Below, one piece after another: positions 48,782-60,772 of a stretch of 64,000 nt of DNA. Origin of the DNA: Jiella pelagia (GTDB taxonomy: Bacteria; Pseudomonadota; Alphaproteobacteria; Rhizobiales; Rhizobiaceae); assembly GCF_026898155.1 (NCBI RefSeq), contig NZ_CP114029.1, positions 1,743,501 to 1,807,500 of the forward strand, read 5' to 3'. Positions within the stretch are counted from its first letter, which is position 1. Every line of letters begins with the position of its first letter. The notes under the pieces are model-generated. The model saw nothing but the letters and a program-made list of their open reading frames with translations, was not told the DNA's origin and made no database searches. A program made the position numbers and the translations under genes.

Positions 48782-51700
48782 CCGGTTCCGCGAACGCTTC
48801 TCCCGGCTTCTCCATCGATGCCGAAACCCGGCGCCGCCAGGCGATCGCCTCGGACCCTGAGCGCTCGGTCTTCGTCTCGGCCAATGCCGGCTCGGGCAAG
48901 ACCCACGTCCTCACCGAGCGGGTGGTGCGGCTCTTGCTGTCGGGCGTCGACCCGTCGAAGATCCTCTGCCTCACCTTCACCAAGGCGGCGGCGGCCGAAA
49001 TGTCGGCCCGCGTCTTCGCGAGGCTCGGCGCGTGGGCGACAATGCCCGGCGAGGCGCTGGCCGAGGTGCTGGCGAAGCTCGAAGACGGCCGGCGGCCGGA
49101 CGTAAGAAGGCTCGGCGAGGCGCGCCAGCTCTTCGCCCGTGCGCTGGAGACGCCGGGTGGGCTGAAGATCCAGACGATCCACGCCTTCTGCGAGGCGATC
49201 CTCCACCAGTTTCCGCTGGAGGCCGACGTTCCCGGCCATTTCGCGGTGATGGAGGAGGCCGAGGCCGCGCGGCTCCTCGCCGAAACGCGCAAGCGCCTTC
49301 TGACGGGCTCGGCACGATTGCCGCAGCCGGAGGCGCGGCGCCTCGCCGACGCCTTTGCCGAGGCGCTGCAGACCGGCGGCGAGTTCGGCCTCGACCGGCT
49401 GCTCGCCGACATCGCCTTCAAGCGCGACGATCTCGCCCGGCATCTGGAGGAGGCCGGCGGGCTGGGCGAAGCGATCGGGCTGTTGGCCCGCGCGCTCGAG
49501 GTCGACGACGCAGAGACCGAGGAGCCGATCCTCCATTCGGCGCTGGACTGCCCGCATCTCGACCCCGCGACCTGCGAGATCCTCAGGATCGCGGCGCTGG
49601 CCTCGAAATCGTCCTCGGACGCCAAATTCGCCGAGCGGCTGGCGCTCCTCGTCGACGCGAGCGCGGCGCCCCAGGAGCGCTTTGCCGCCTATCGCGCCTT
49701 CGGCCTGGATTCCAAGGGGGAGATCCGCGGGTCCCTGAGGGGCCTCGTCACCAAGGCCGTCGCGGAATTCGTCCCCGATTTCCTGGAGCGCGTCCAGGCG
49801 GCGGGCGGGCGGGCGAAAGCCATCGAAGAGCGCCTCGCGACGCTGAGGCTCTACCGCGCCAGCCGGGCGGCGCTCGTCGTCACCGACGCTTTCGAGCGGG
49901 AATATGCGGCCCTGAAGCGGCGGCGCGGCCGGCTCGACTTCACCGATCTCATCGCCCACACCGCCGATCTCCTGCTCCGCTCGGAAGCGGCCAGCTGGGT
50001 CCACTACAAGCTCGACAAGGGGATCGACCACATCCTCATCGACGAGGCGCAGGACACCAGCCCGCGCCAGTGGCAGGTGATGCGCGAGCCTCGCCGAGGA
50101 ATTCTTCGCCGGCCTCGGCAGCCACAATCGCCAGCGCACCCTGTTTGCCGTCGGCGACGAGAAGCAGTCGATCTATTCCTTCCAGGGTGCCTCCCCGCAC
50201 ATGTTCGACGAGGAGCGCCGCCGGGTCGAACGACGCGCCGAGGGAGCCGGCATTCCCTTCGAAGCGATCCAGCTCAACCGCTCGTTCCGCACCGTCGAGA
50301 CGGTGCTGGCCGCCGTCGACCGGGTGTTTTCCGATCCCGCCAATCGAAAAGGCCTTTCGGCCGGCGACGAGGCGCCTGCCCATTCGGCGGCCCGGCGCGA
50401 CGGGCCGGGCCTCGTCGAGGTCTGGCCGGCCTTTCAGGCTCGTGCCCAGGAAGAGCCCGACGACTGGACGAAGCCCCTCGACGTCGAGCCGGAGAGCCTC
50501 GCCCGCCCATCGCCTCGCCGGCCGGATCGCCGACCAGATCTCGGCCTGGCTCGGCGATCCGATCACGGTGAAGGGCGAGCGGCGGGCGCTTGGCCCGGGC
50601 GACGTCATGGTGCTGGTCCGCAAGCGCTCCGGCTTCGGCGCGGCGCTGGCGGCGGCGCTCAGGGACCGGCACGTCGCCGTCGCCGGCACCGACCGGCTCG
50701 CCATCACCGATCACATCGCCATCGAGGATCTGATGGCGCTCGGCCGGGTGGCGGCAAATTTCGACGATGACCTGTCGCTCGCCAGCGTCCTCAAGAGCCC
50801 GCTCTTCGGCTTTTCCGACGACGAGTTGATGGCGCTTGCCCTGTCGCGCGACGGCTCGCAGCCGATGTCGCTAGGCCTGCGTCTCCTCGCCGACGAAGAA
50901 AAGGGGCCGGCCCGCCTGCCCGGCTTCGTGCCGGACGGCGCGCCGGCGACGACGCTGCTTGCGAAGGCGCGCCTGGCAATCGCCCGGCTCGACGAATTGC
51001 GCGCCCGGGCGGGATTTCAGGGCGTCTTCGAATTCTATGCGCGCATTCTCGGGCCGGAAGGCGGTCGCAAGGCGCTGGTTTCGCGGCTCGGTCGCGACGC
51101 CGGCGAGGTGGTCGACGCCTTCCTCGATCTGGCGCTGGCCAAGGAAGAGGCGGGCGTCGCCGGCCTCGACGCATTCCTTGCCGAACTCTCCGACAGCCCG
51201 CCGATCCTGAAGCGCGAACTCGGCCACGGTCGCGGCGAAGTGCGCATCCTGACGGTGCATGCCTCCAAGGGGCTCGAGGCGCCGGTGGTCTTCCTGGTCG
51301 ATCCGGGCTCGGCGCCGTTTTCGGCCAGCCATGGCGCCAGCCTGATCGCCTGGGAGGCGATGCCGGGCGTCCACCATGGCGGGGCGCCGGGCTTCCTCTG
51401 GTGCCCGACCAAGGAGCTTCGCAACGCCGCGGTCGATGAGTTGAAGGCGGGCGAAAAGGACCGCGCCGAGGACGAATATCGCCGGCTTCTCTATGTCGGC
51501 ATGACCCGCGCCGCCGACCGCCTGGTCGTCTGCGGCCTCGCCCCCCAGCGCGGGCCGAACGAAGCGACCTGGCTGCAGCGAGTCGCATCCGCGCTCGAGG
51601 GCGAGGCGGAAACCGTCACCGACGCGGCCGGCGACACGGTGGCCTTGCGGCTCGGCGCGGCTCCCGGCGGCGAAAAGCTCGATCCCGAACGACAGGCGGT

Positions 51701-52485
51701 GCCGCCCGTCCCCGACCTGCCGCTGTCGAAGCTGCCGGCGGAAATTCTGCCGCCACGTCCGCTTTCGCCTTCGGTGGCCGGCACGGCTGCGGAGCTGTTG
51801 CCCGAGCCGGAGATCGGCCCCGAGGCCCACGACGCATCGCCCGACGAAGAGGCCGAAGCTTCCCCCGCGCCGCCGGCGCCCTCGCCAGTCCTCTCAGCAA
51901 ATGCCGCGCCGTCTTTTGCAATCCGCCGCGGCCTTGCCGCCCACCGCATGCTGGAGCTTCTGCCCGACGTCCCGGCAGACGAGCGCGACGCTGCCGCCCG
52001 GCTGATCCTCTCCGCCCTCGCCCACGACCTTCCAGCGAAGGACCGCGAGCAGCTGGCCGAATCGGTCCTGGCGGTCATGGCCGAACCGGCCTTCGCGCCA
52101 ATCTTTTCCGCCGGCAGCCGGGCCGAGGTCGCGGTGGCGGGCGAGGTGGAACTGAGGGGCAAGAGCTTCACCGTCAACGGCACGATCGACCGCCTCGCGG
52201 TGACCGAGGACAGGGTGCTGATCGTCGACTACAAGACCAACCGGCCACCGCCGGAGGAGCCTCTCGGCCGTGCCGCAGCCCTATATCCTGCAGCTCGCAC
52301 TCTACCGCGCCATGATCGCCCCGCTCTACCCGGGACGTCGCGTCGAGGCGGCGCTCATCTTCACCGAGGCCCCGCAGCTGATCGCCGTTCCCGCCGAGCG
52401 GCTCGACGCCGCCCTCGCCGGCCGAAGGACTGCCGCCGTTTCCAATGCGGCGACACCGCGTTCGCCGAACGTCGACCTTGCTTGA
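48778..52485 (+). CDS. addA: double-strand break repair helicase AddA, frameshifted three times
   Basis: AddA is the UvrD-type helicase and second nuclease subunit of AddAB. Motifs: Walker A ANAGSGKT (residues 35-42), LTFTKAAAAEM, Walker B ILIDEAQDTSPRQW, LLYVGMTRAADRLVV, and the C-terminal nuclease RVLIVDYKTNRPP. Three extra bases, all GAGCCTC, at 50086-50092, 50494-50500 and 52257-52263 break the frame. Removing them restores MRELAEEFF, PESSPAHRLAGRI and EELSAVPQPYI, giving about 1234 residues. Loss of addA and addB together would be severe, which supports artefact over decay. Confidence 0.93.
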
Positions 52486-52510
52486 ATTGCCCTTCCGCGA
52501 GGGCTACCTA
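52482..52510 (+). promoter_or_regulatory. possible trxA promoter
   Basis: TTGAAT (52482-52487) and TACCTA (52505-52510) are 17 bases apart and end 29 bases before the trxA start. The -35 overlaps the addA stop codon. Confidence 0.35.
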
Positions 52511-52539
52511 ATCGATGAAACCTTTTACAGGAGCCGAAC

Positions 52540-52857
52540 ATGGCGACGAAGAAAGTCGATACCCAGAGTTTCCAGACCGACGTCCTCGAAAGCGGCAAGC
52601 CGGTGGTCGTCGACTTCTGGGCCGAGTGGTGCGGGCCTTGTAAGATGATCGGCCCGAGCCTCGAGGAAATCTCCGAGGAAATGGCCGACATCGAGGTCGC
52701 CAAGGTCAACATCGACGAGAACCCCGATCTCGCCGCGAAGTACGGCGTCCGCTCGATCCCGACCCTCTTGCTGTTCAAGAACGGCGAGCCGGCGGCCGTG
52801 CAGGTCGGCGCCCAGTCGAAGTCCAAGCTGGTCGACTGGATCAAGGGCGCAGCGTAA
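52540..52857 (+). CDS. trxA: thioredoxin
   Basis: A 105-residue cytoplasmic disulfide reductase with the canonical active site WAEWCGPCK near residue 30, the cis-proline in RSIPTLLLF and the usual C-terminal helix. It follows addA, as in many Hyphomicrobiales, and ends with its own terminator. AGGAG precedes the ATG. Confidence 0.96.
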   Translation: MATKKVDTQSFQTDVLESGKPVVVDFWAEWCGPCKMIGPSLEEISEEMADIEVAKVNIDENPDLAAKYGVRSIPTLLLFKNGEPAAVQVGAQSKSKLVDWIKGAA

Positions 52858-52887
52858 GCCGCGCAGACATTTCGGTGAGTGCCGAAG

Positions 52888-52917
52888 AAGGCTCGCGCGA
52901 CAGGCGCGGGCCTTTTT
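52888..52917 (+). terminator. rho-independent terminator of trxA
   Basis: AAGGCTCGCGC pairs with GCGCGGGCCTT (one G-T pair) and runs into five T. Confidence 0.88.
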
Positions 52918-52954
52918 CGTATGATCGGGCGACGCAACGGAAGAAAGCACCCTG

Positions 52955-53812
52955 ATGGCCGACCTCGCCGAAAGGCACGAGCATTTCGCGGCGCTGCATC
53001 AATCCGGCTGCTTCGTGATTCCCAATCCCTGGGACGCCGGCTCGGCGCGGCTGATGGCTGCGAGCGGCGCGAAGGCGCTGGCGACGACAAGCGCCGGCCT
53101 CGCCTTCACCAAGGGGCGCCCCGACATGGGCACCGTCAGCCGGGACGAGGCGCTTGCCCATGCCGCCGACATCCTGGCGGCGACGGCCCTGCCCGTCTCA
53201 GGCGATTTCGAGAACGGCTTTGCCGACGCCCCGGAAGACGTCGCCGAGACGGTCCGTCTGGCGGGAGAGATCGGCCTGTCCGGCTGCTCGATCGAGGACA
53301 CCTCGATGGCCGAGGGCAACCCGCCCTATGATTTCGATCTCGCCGTCGAGCGTGTTCGCGCCGCGACGAGCGCCGCCCGCAGCCTTGGACGGCCCTTCGT
53401 CCTTTGCGCCCGGGCCGACGGCATCATGAACGGCCACTACGACATCGACGAAGCGATCCGCCGGGCGCGCGCCTTCGAGGCGGCCGGGGCAGACCTTCTC
53501 TACGTTCCGGTACCCGCCAGTCTCGACGACCTCGGACGGATTGTGCAAAGCCTTGCAAAGCCTGTGAACGCGCTCGCTGCCGGGCCTTTCGCGAAATACC
53601 GGAAAACCGATTTCGAGGCCATCGGCATACGCCGCATCTCGGTCGGTTCGGCCATCGCCCGCCTGACCCATGCCGCCATCCTCGAAGCCTCGGGCGCGGC
53701 ACTGGAGACCGGCGACTTCTCCCCACTTCTCAAAGCCGCCAAGGGCTCGACGATCGACGCGCTCCTCGAGCGCGGCGCGGGACCTCCGACGAGCCTTGCG
53801 GCTGAACGATAG
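52955..53812 (+). CDS. isocitrate lyase/PEP mutase superfamily protein
   Basis: A 285-residue TIM-barrel protein of the isocitrate lyase/phosphoenolpyruvate mutase superfamily. It has FVIPNPWDAGSARLM at the start, a metal-binding DFENGFAD in place of the classical DxDxGYG loop, GCSIEDTS, and CARADG. Members cleave or rearrange C-C or C-P bonds, for example oxaloacetate or 2-methylisocitrate. The KKCGH catalytic loop of true isocitrate lyases is absent, so the substrate is open. The DUF2937 gene follows 12 bases later. Confidence 0.82.
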   Translation: MADLAERHEHFAALHQSGCFVIPNPWDAGSARLMAASGAKALATTSAGLAFTKGRPDMGTVSRDEALAHAADILAATALPVSGDFENGFADAPEDVAETVRLAGEIGLSGCSIEDTSMAEGNPPYDFDLAVERVRAATSAARSLGRPFVLCARADGIMNGHYDIDEAIRRARAFEAAGADLLYVPVPASLDDLGRIVQSLAKPVNALAAGPFAKYRKTDFEAIGIRRISVGSAIARLTHAAILEASGAALETGDFSPLLKAAKGSTIDALLERGAGPPTSLAAER

Positions 53813-53824
53813 GAGGAACCTCAC

Positions 53825-54361
53825 CTGACCGCCTTTCTCGCTCGCGTCTTCGCCGCGCTCTTCGGCGGTCTGCTGTTCAGCCAGTCGGCGGAGTTCACTC
53901 AGCAGTATCTGCAACGCCTCGGCGGCGCGGCGGACGAGATGGCTGTCGTCGTCGAACGGTTCGAGGAGAGCGCCCGCGCCGCCGACCTCGCCCCCGAGGC
54001 GGCAATCGAACGCCTGAAGCGAAACACCGACGACGTCGCCGCGCGGCAGGGAACGGACGCCGAAGCGAACCGCGAACGCTACGCCGCGCTGGACCGACGC
54101 TACCGCGCCCTTGTCGGCACCACGCCGCTGTTCCGGCCCTTCGAGATCGCCCTCGACCCGGACTGGTCGATCGCCGGACGGGCGGCGGAGGATTATCGCC
54201 CGGCGATCCCGGCAACCGGCGACGGCATCATCCTCGCCCTTGTCGGCTTTCTCGTTGGCTGGGGCTGCGGCGGCGGCGCCCATGGCACCGTGGCGATGGC
54301 GAAGCGTCGCCGGGAAAGGCGGGCCTTGAGGCACGAGGCGAAGGCCGACATCATCGAGTGA
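53825..54361 (+). CDS. DUF2937 family membrane protein with a likely CTG start
   Basis: A 178-residue protein with an N-terminal hydrophobic segment (FLARVFAALFGGLLFSQSAEF), a helical central part (QQYLQRLGGAADEM) and a second membrane segment near the C-terminus (IILALVGFLVGWGC), matching DUF2937. The first in-frame ATG, at 53939, would delete the first membrane helix. A strong AGGAGG at 53811-53816 sits eight bases before an in-frame CTG at 53825, which I take as the start. It follows the PEP-mutase-like gene closely. Function unknown. Confidence 0.6.
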   Translation: MTAFLARVFAALFGGLLFSQSAEFTQQYLQRLGGAADEMAVVVERFEESARAADLAPEAAIERLKRNTDDVAARQGTDAEANRERYAALDRRYRALVGTTPLFRPFEIALDPDWSIAGRAAEDYRPAIPATGDGIILALVGFLVGWGCGGGAHGTVAMAKRRRERRALRHEAKADIIE

Positions 54362-54398
54362 GGGTCGTCTTGCCGCGGCCGAGTTTCGAAGCCCGGCC

Positions 54399-55734
54399 CT
54401 AACGCGGCGCCATGCCGTTATTCCCGAGCACTTCGCCGACGAGATAGAGCGAGCCGCAGATCAGGAAGCGCGGGGCCGGCGTCGCCTGCCAGTTGGTCGA
54501 GACGAGGCGGATCGCCTCCTCGACCGAATTGGCGGGCTCGGCGTCGAGGCCCGCCTCGATCGCCGCGTCGGCAAGCTCGTCCGGATCGATGCCCGCCTCG
54601 CTCACGGTGATCGGCACGGTGAAGACCCGCCGCGCCATGCCGGCAAAGGCCGAGAAGAAGCCCACCGGCTCCTTGGTGTTGATCATCCCGGCGATCAGGA
54701 ACAGCGGCCGCTGCACCCGCTCTTCCATGTCGGCGAGGGTCTCGGCGATGGCGACGCCCGCGCCGGGATTGTGGCCGCCGTCGATCCAGATCTCGGCGCC
54801 CGAAGCGGCGATCTGGAGAAGCGGCCCATCGGTGATGCGCTGCATCCGGCCGAACCACTCGACGCTCGACAGCCCCTCTTCCACCGCCGCGTCGGAAGGC
54901 GGGAACGGGCCCTTGCGCAGGGCGGCGATGGCGGTTGCGGCATTGCCGATCTGATGGCGCCCCGGCAGACGCGGCAGCGGCAGGTCGAGAAGGCCGTGCT
55001 CGTCCTGATAGACCATCCGGCCATGCTCTTCGTAGGCGAAGAAATCCTGGCCGTAGACGGAAACCGGCGCGCCCTTGCGATCGGCGATGCTGGTCAGGAC
55101 CTCGAGCGCCACTTCCTCGCTCTGCTGGCCGACAACCAGCGGCACGCCCGGTTTGATGATCCCGCCCTTTTCGGCGGCGATGAGGCTCGACCCGGTCGCC
55201 GAGGAAGGACTGATGGTCGAGCGAGATCGGGGTGATCACCGTGAGGGCCGGTCTGGCGATGACGTTGGTGGCGTCGAAGCGCCCGCCGAGCCCCACCTCG
55301 ACGATCGCGAGATCGGCGGGATGTTCGGAAAACAACAGGAAGGTGACGGCCGTCAGGATCTCGAAGACGGTGATCGGCTTGCCGGCATTGGCCTTCGCCG
55401 CGACCTTCACCGCCTCGGCCAGCACCTTGTCGTCGACGAGCCGCGAGCCGCCCTCGGGCAAGGCCAGCCGATACCGCTCGTGCCAGTTGACGAGATGCGG
55501 CGAGGTGTGGGTGTGGACGCCCCGGCCATCCGCTTCGAGGATCGCCCGGGCGAAGGCCGTGACGGAGCCCTTGCCGTTCGTGCCCGCCACATGAATGGTG
55601 GGCGGCAGCCGCAGATGCGGATCGCCGAGCGCCGTCAGGAGCCGGGCGATCCGCTCCAGCGTCAGGTCGAAGCCCTTGGGATGGCGACCGAGAAGCGTCT
55701 CGATTTCCGCCGCGGCAAGTGAAGTCGTGGTCAT
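54399..55734 (-). CDS. folC: bifunctional folylpolyglutamate synthase/dihydrofolate synthase, frameshifted once
   Basis: FolC adds L-glutamate to dihydropteroate and polyglutamylates folates. Motifs include IHVAGTNGKGSVTAF (ATP loop), TSPHLVNWHERY and LAIVEVGLGGRFDATNV, plus the Mur-ligase C-terminal domain with IDGGHNPGAG. An extra base in GAGGCTC at 55182-55188 breaks GDRVELIAAEKGGII; removal gives 444 residues. It lies 44 bases downstream of accD in the conserved trpA-accD-folC order. Confidence 0.93.
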
Positions 55735-55778
55735 CGCGGCGTGTTACGCCAGACCTTTCCCGGATGCAAAAGGATAGC

Positions 55779-56744
55779 TCAGTGGGCGGTCGCGTGTTCC
55801 GACTGCTCCGCCCCGGATCGCGTCTCGTCGGTCTCGGCGCCGAGCGTTTCCGCAACGTCGGCGTCGCTTTCGATGAGACCGGCGACCTCCTGCGCGGGGG
55901 TCTTGGTGAGAAGCTTCAACAGCGTCGCGATGCGGCTCTTCAGCTGCTGGCGCGGCACCACCATGTCGACCATGCCGTGTTCCATCAGATATTCCGCCCG
56001 CTGGAAGCCATCGGGCAGCTTCTCGCGGATCGTCTGCTCGATGACGCGGGCGCCGGCAAAGCCGATCACCGCGCCGGGCTCCGCAATGTGCACGTCCCCC
56101 AGCATGGCGTAGGATGCCGAAACGCCGCCCGCCGTCGGATTGGTCAGGACGACGATGTAGGGAAGCCCCGCCTCCTTCAGCATCTCCACCGCGACGGTGG
56201 TGCGCGGCAGCTGCATCAGGGACAGGATGCCCTCCTGCATGCGCGCCCCGCCCGAGGCGGAGAACAGCACCAGCGGCCGCTTTTCGGCGATCGCCGTCTC
56301 GAAACCCTTGATGATCGCCTCGCCGGCGACCATGCCGAGCGAGCCGCCCATGAAGGCGAAGTCCTGCACCGTCGCAACGATCGGCAGGCCCTCGATCGAA
56401 CCCTTGCCGACCATGACGGCATCGTCCATCTCGGCCTTGGCCCGGTTCTCCTTCAGCCGGTCGACATAGCGCTTCTGGTCACGGAACTTCAAAGGATCGA
56501 CGGCGGCCGTCGGCAGGTCGACGAGGTCGTAGGCGCCATCGTCGAAGAAGTGGTTCAGCCGGTCCCTGGCCCTGATGCGCATGTGGAAGCCGGAGGACGG
56601 CACGACCCACTGGTTGGCTTCGAGATCCTTGTGGAAGACCATCTCGCCGGTCTCGGGGCATTTGATCCAGAGATTTTCCGGCACCTGACGAGCGGCCAGA
56701 AGGCTGGAGATCTTCGGGCGGACGTAGTTGGTGATCCAGTTCAC
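55779..56744 (-). CDS. accD: acetyl-CoA carboxylase carboxyltransferase subunit beta
   Basis: AccD forms the carboxyltransferase with AccA, making malonyl-CoA for fatty acids; it is essential. The 321-residue protein has the crotonase-like core with [11 protein letters not shown] and [17 protein letters not shown]. The N-terminal zinc ribbon is degenerate: [10 protein letters not shown] has one cysteine of the first CxxC and the second pair is replaced by VVPSSGFH, as in relatives. It is in the conserved trp-acc-fol block. Confidence 0.94.
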   Translation of the reverse strand: MNWITNYVRPKISSLLAARQVPENLWIKCPETGEMVFHKDLEANQWVVPSSGFHMRIRARDRLNHFFDDGAYDLVDLPTAAVDPLKFRDQKRYVDRLKENRAKAEMDDAVMVGKGSIEGLPIVATVQDFAFMGGSLGMVAGEAIIKGFETAIAEKRPLVLFSASGGARMQEGILSLMQLPRTTVAVEMLKEAGLPYIVVLTNPTAGGVSASYAMLGDVHIAEPGAVIGFAGARVIEQTIREKLPDGFQRAEYLMEHGMVDMVVPRQQLKSRIATLLKLLTKTPAQEVAGLIESDADVAETLGAETDETRSGAEQSEHATAH

Positions 56745-56808
56745 GGGCGATGATCCGTTTTCAGGTCTTTGAAAATAGCGGGCTGCAGCCCTTCAGATGG
56801 CCGTCCTG

Positions 56809-57636
56809 TCAGGCCTTGGCAAGGCGGGAGGTCCTGACGCCTTCCGCAAGCCTCGTGACGATGTCGGTGACGGCCTCCACCGCCGGCGTTCCTCCCGGCT
56901 GCAGCGAGGCCTCAATCGCCGAGACCAGAGCCGAGCCGACGACGACGCCGTCGGAGCCGCGGCCGATCTCGGCCGCCTGCTCGGCGCTTCGGACGCCGAA
57001 GCCGACGCAGACCGGCAGGTCGGTGTGGCGCTTGATGCGCTCGACGGCGGCAGAAACCTTGCTTGCATCGGGCGCCGCCGAGCCGGTGATGCCGGTGATC
57101 GAGACGTAATAGACGAAGCCGGAGGTGTTCTTCAGAACGGCCGGCAGGCGCTTGTCGTCGGTGGTCGGAGTCGCCAGGCGGATGAAGTTTAGCCCGGCGT
57201 TCAGGGCCGGCAGGCAGAGTTCATCGTCCATCTCCGGCGGCAGGTCGACGACGATCAGCCCGTCGACGCCGGCTTGAAGCGCATCCGCCACGAAGGCGTC
57301 GACGCCGTAGATGTAGATCGGGTTGAAATAGCCCATCAGGATGATCGGCGTCTCTTCGTCGCCCTGCCGGAAGTCCTTCACCAGCGACAGCGTCTTCTTC
57401 AGGCTCTCGCCGGCCTTCAGCGCGCGCAGGCCGGCCTTCTGGATCGCCGGCCCGTCGGCCATCGGATCGGAAAACGGCATGCCGAGTTCGATCAGGTCGG
57501 CGCCGGCGGCCGGAAGCGCCTGGACGACTTTCAGCGCCGTTTCATGATCCGGGTCGCCCGCCATGACGAAGGTGACGAGGGCGGGCCGGGCTTCCTCTTT
57601 CAGCTTGGCGAAACGGGCTTCGATGCGGGTCGTCAT
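56809..57636 (-). CDS. trpA: tryptophan synthase alpha subunit
   Basis: TrpA cleaves indole-3-glycerol phosphate to indole, which channels to TrpB. The 275-residue TIM barrel has the catalytic Glu and Asp in [19 protein letters not shown] and the phosphate-binding [11 protein letters not shown] and GVVVGSALV. It is separated from trpB by cutA and a toxin-antitoxin pair, unlike the contiguous arrangement usual in relatives. Confidence 0.95.
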   Translation of the reverse strand: MTTRIEARFAKLKEEARPALVTFVMAGDPDHETALKVVQALPAAGADLIELGMPFSDPMADGPAIQKAGLRALKAGESLKKTLSLVKDFRQGDEETPIILMGYFNPIYIYGVDAFVADALQAGVDGLIVVDLPPEMDDELCLPALNAGLNFIRLATPTTDDKRLPAVLKNTSGFVYYVSITGITGSAAPDASKVSAAVERIKRHTDLPVCVGFGVRSAEQAAEIGRGSDGVVVGSALVSAIEASLQPGGTPAVEAVTDIVTRLAEGVRTSRLAKA

Positions 57637-57851
57637 GGGAAACTTTCGAAGAGGGCGTCCGGCAGCGGCGATCGCCGGGCACCCGACATTTTGAAAATGG
57701 CGCTGGATGTGACGGGCTTCTTACGCCATCGGGCAAGGCCCTGCCAAGCCGGCCGGCAAGTCGTCGCCGCCCCCGCCAGCGATGCCGGGGACGAATGGTG
57801 CCGGCCGGGGCGCGTCGCGATCGCTCGCCGGGCGCCGCGCCTTCCCGCCGC

Positions 57852-58178
57852 TCAATCCGTCCGGCAGGATTCCGCCACCCAGGCCGCCGTCGCCTCGTCG
57901 GCGAAATCGACCTTGAAGCCGAAGATCGCCGGCGTCTCGTAAGGGTGCGCCGCGCGGATCGCGCTCGCGCAGGCGTCGAACAGGCCGGCCCGCGTCTTGA
58001 CGATCAGCCGCCACTCGTCCTGGCGTTCGCGCTTGCCCTTCCACCAGTACCGGCTGTCGACCTCCTTGACCGGGATGTTGCAACAGGCCGCCAGCCTCTC
58101 GTCGAGCAGCTTGGAGGCGATCTCCCGCGCGTCGAGCAGCGAGGGACAGGTGACGTGGATTTCGACGATGTCGGTCAA
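57852..58178 (-). CDS. cutA: CutA-like divalent cation tolerance protein
   Basis: A 108-residue trimeric ferredoxin-like protein with the CutA signatures ERLAACCNIPVKEVDSRYWW and HPYETPAIFGFKVD. CutA has been linked to copper tolerance, but its molecular role is unsettled. It lies between trpA and the ParDE pair on the same strand. The 215 bases before trpA hold nothing I recognise. Confidence 0.9.
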   Translation of the reverse strand: MTDIVEIHVTCPSLLDAREIASKLLDERLAACCNIPVKEVDSRYWWKGKRERQDEWRLIVKTRAGLFDACASAIRAAHPYETPAIFGFKVDFADEATAAWVAESCRTD

Positions 58179-58211
58179 TGATGTGCTCCCAAGCCAGATT
58201 TCTTGGATGTT

Positions 58212-58496
58212 CTATGGCCACTCGCTGGATCGTTCCGCACGCTGATCCCAGACACGAATGATCTCGATTCGGTCCTCGCGCACGACGTAGATCAATATGA
58301 ACGGCGTCCGCCCGAGAACGAATTCACGCGTGTTTTCCTCCCCCTTTCGTCCCGCAAGGGGATGGTCCCGTAGGGTCTGCAGCGTCTTTTGGAACTGATC
58401 ACGGGCTTTCAGGGCTCCGTCCGGGAAGATCTGTTCGTAATACCGTCGAAACCAGCCGAGATCTGCACGGGCGCGCGGCAGGAAGACGATGTTCAT
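58212..58496 (-). CDS. ParE/RelE-family toxin
   Basis: A 94-residue protein of the RelE/ParE superfamily: [20 protein letters not shown], then a helix, LRDHPLAGRKGE, and a C-terminal sheet with TPFILIYVVREDRIEIIRVWDQR. ParE toxins poison gyrase and RelE toxins cleave ribosome-bound mRNA; the sequence is closer to ParE, but the target is not proven. The start overlaps the antitoxin stop by four bases. Confidence 0.82.
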   Translation of the reverse strand: MNIVFLPRARADLGWFRRYYEQIFPDGALKARDQFQKTLQTLRDHPLAGRKGEENTREFVLGRTPFILIYVVREDRIEIIRVWDQRAERSSEWP

Positions 58497-58774
58497 GAGC
58501 GGGTGGAGAGATCAGGCTCCGGTGGCGGGAGTTCGTCCACCGACCCCCAGCTTTGCACCCATTGCGAAACGGCCGCCTCAGAGATGAAGACGCCATCCTC
58601 GGTCTCCTTCAAGGCCTGACGGACGGCCTCGCGCTTGAGCTTGCGCCCGAAAAGATACTGCGCGATCGCCGCCTCGGCGATTTCGGCCGCCGTCTGGTTG
58701 GAGAGGCGAGCTTCCGCTTCGAGGTCCGCCTTCACGGCCGGCTCGAGCGGAACGGAGAAATCGGCCGATGCCAT
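58493..58774 (-). CDS. RHH/ParD-like antitoxin
   Basis: A 93-residue protein with an N-terminal ribbon-helix-helix-like segment ([34 protein letters not shown]) and a C-terminal tail suited to wrapping the toxin. It precedes and overlaps the toxin gene, the standard antitoxin-toxin order, and probably autoregulates the pair. Confidence 0.8.
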   Translation of the reverse strand: MASADFSVPLEPAVKADLEAEARLSNQTAAEIAEAAIAQYLFGRKLKREAVRQALKETEDGVFISEAAVSQWVQSWGSVDELPPPEPDLSTRS

Positions 58775-58840
58775 CGAACACCTCCTTCGAAGGGCGGATC
58801 ACGGGCCAGAGCGGCAGACGCGTCGATCCTGGAGAACCTA

Positions 58841-60056
<1,216 letters not shown>

Positions 60057-60060
<4 letters not shown>

Positions 60061-60722
60061 GGCTTTGGGCCTTTCTCGCTGGCAATCCGGTCCAGCTCGT
60101 CGAAGAAGGTGTTGATGCGGCCGACGTCCTTGATCCCCGGCGCGGTTTCGACGCCGGAGGAAACGTCGATGCCGGCGGGCCTTGCGAGACGCAAAGCCTC
60201 GGCCACGTTCCCGGCGTCGATCCCTCCGGAAAGCATGTAGGCGAGATCGGGGTCAAGTGCAGTGAGCAGCGTCCAGTCGAACGAAACGCCGTTGCCGCCC
60301 GGCAGGTTCGAGCCTTTCGGACGCTTGGAATCGAGCAGGATGCGGTCGGCGACGTCGCGATAGGCGGCGACAGCGTCGAGGTCGGTGGCCTCGGACACCG
60401 GCAGCGCCTTCATCGCCCTCAGCCCGGTCTTCGCCTTGATCTCGGCGAGGCGCTCCGGTGTCTCCCTGCCGTGGAGTTGCAGCCAGTCCGGCATCACCTC
60501 TTCGGCAAAGCGCGCAATCAGCGCATCATCGGGATCAACGGTGACGATGACGGTCTCGGCCCGTCCGGCGACGATGCGAACAAGGTCGGCCATCGGCTCG
60601 ATGTCGAGATGCCGCGGGCTCCTGGCGAAATGCACGAAGCCGACATGGCTTGCGGAGCGCGAGAGCGCCGCCTCGAGGGTCTCAGGCGTGGACAGGCCGC
60701 AGATTTTGACGTCGGGTTTCAT
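60057..60722 (-). CDS. trpF: phosphoribosylanthranilate isomerase
   Basis: TrpF catalyses the Amadori rearrangement of PRA to CdRP in tryptophan synthesis. The 221-residue TIM barrel starts [20 protein letters not shown] (catalytic Cys in KICG), has [12 protein letters not shown], and ends with the phosphate site [10 protein letters not shown] and [11 protein letters not shown] (catalytic Asp in the first). The first gene of the local trp group, it is translationally coupled to trpB. Confidence 0.95.
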
Positions 60723-60772
60723 GAGAAGGCAAGTGGCATCGAAGCGAGGCGATGTCGAGGAGATTTGCGCGC

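Noticed and set aside
49020-49026. GAGGCTC in addA considered as a further insertion site
   Set aside because: Here GAGGCTC is in frame (FARLGAW) and removing a base would break the gene, so it is a genuine sequence.
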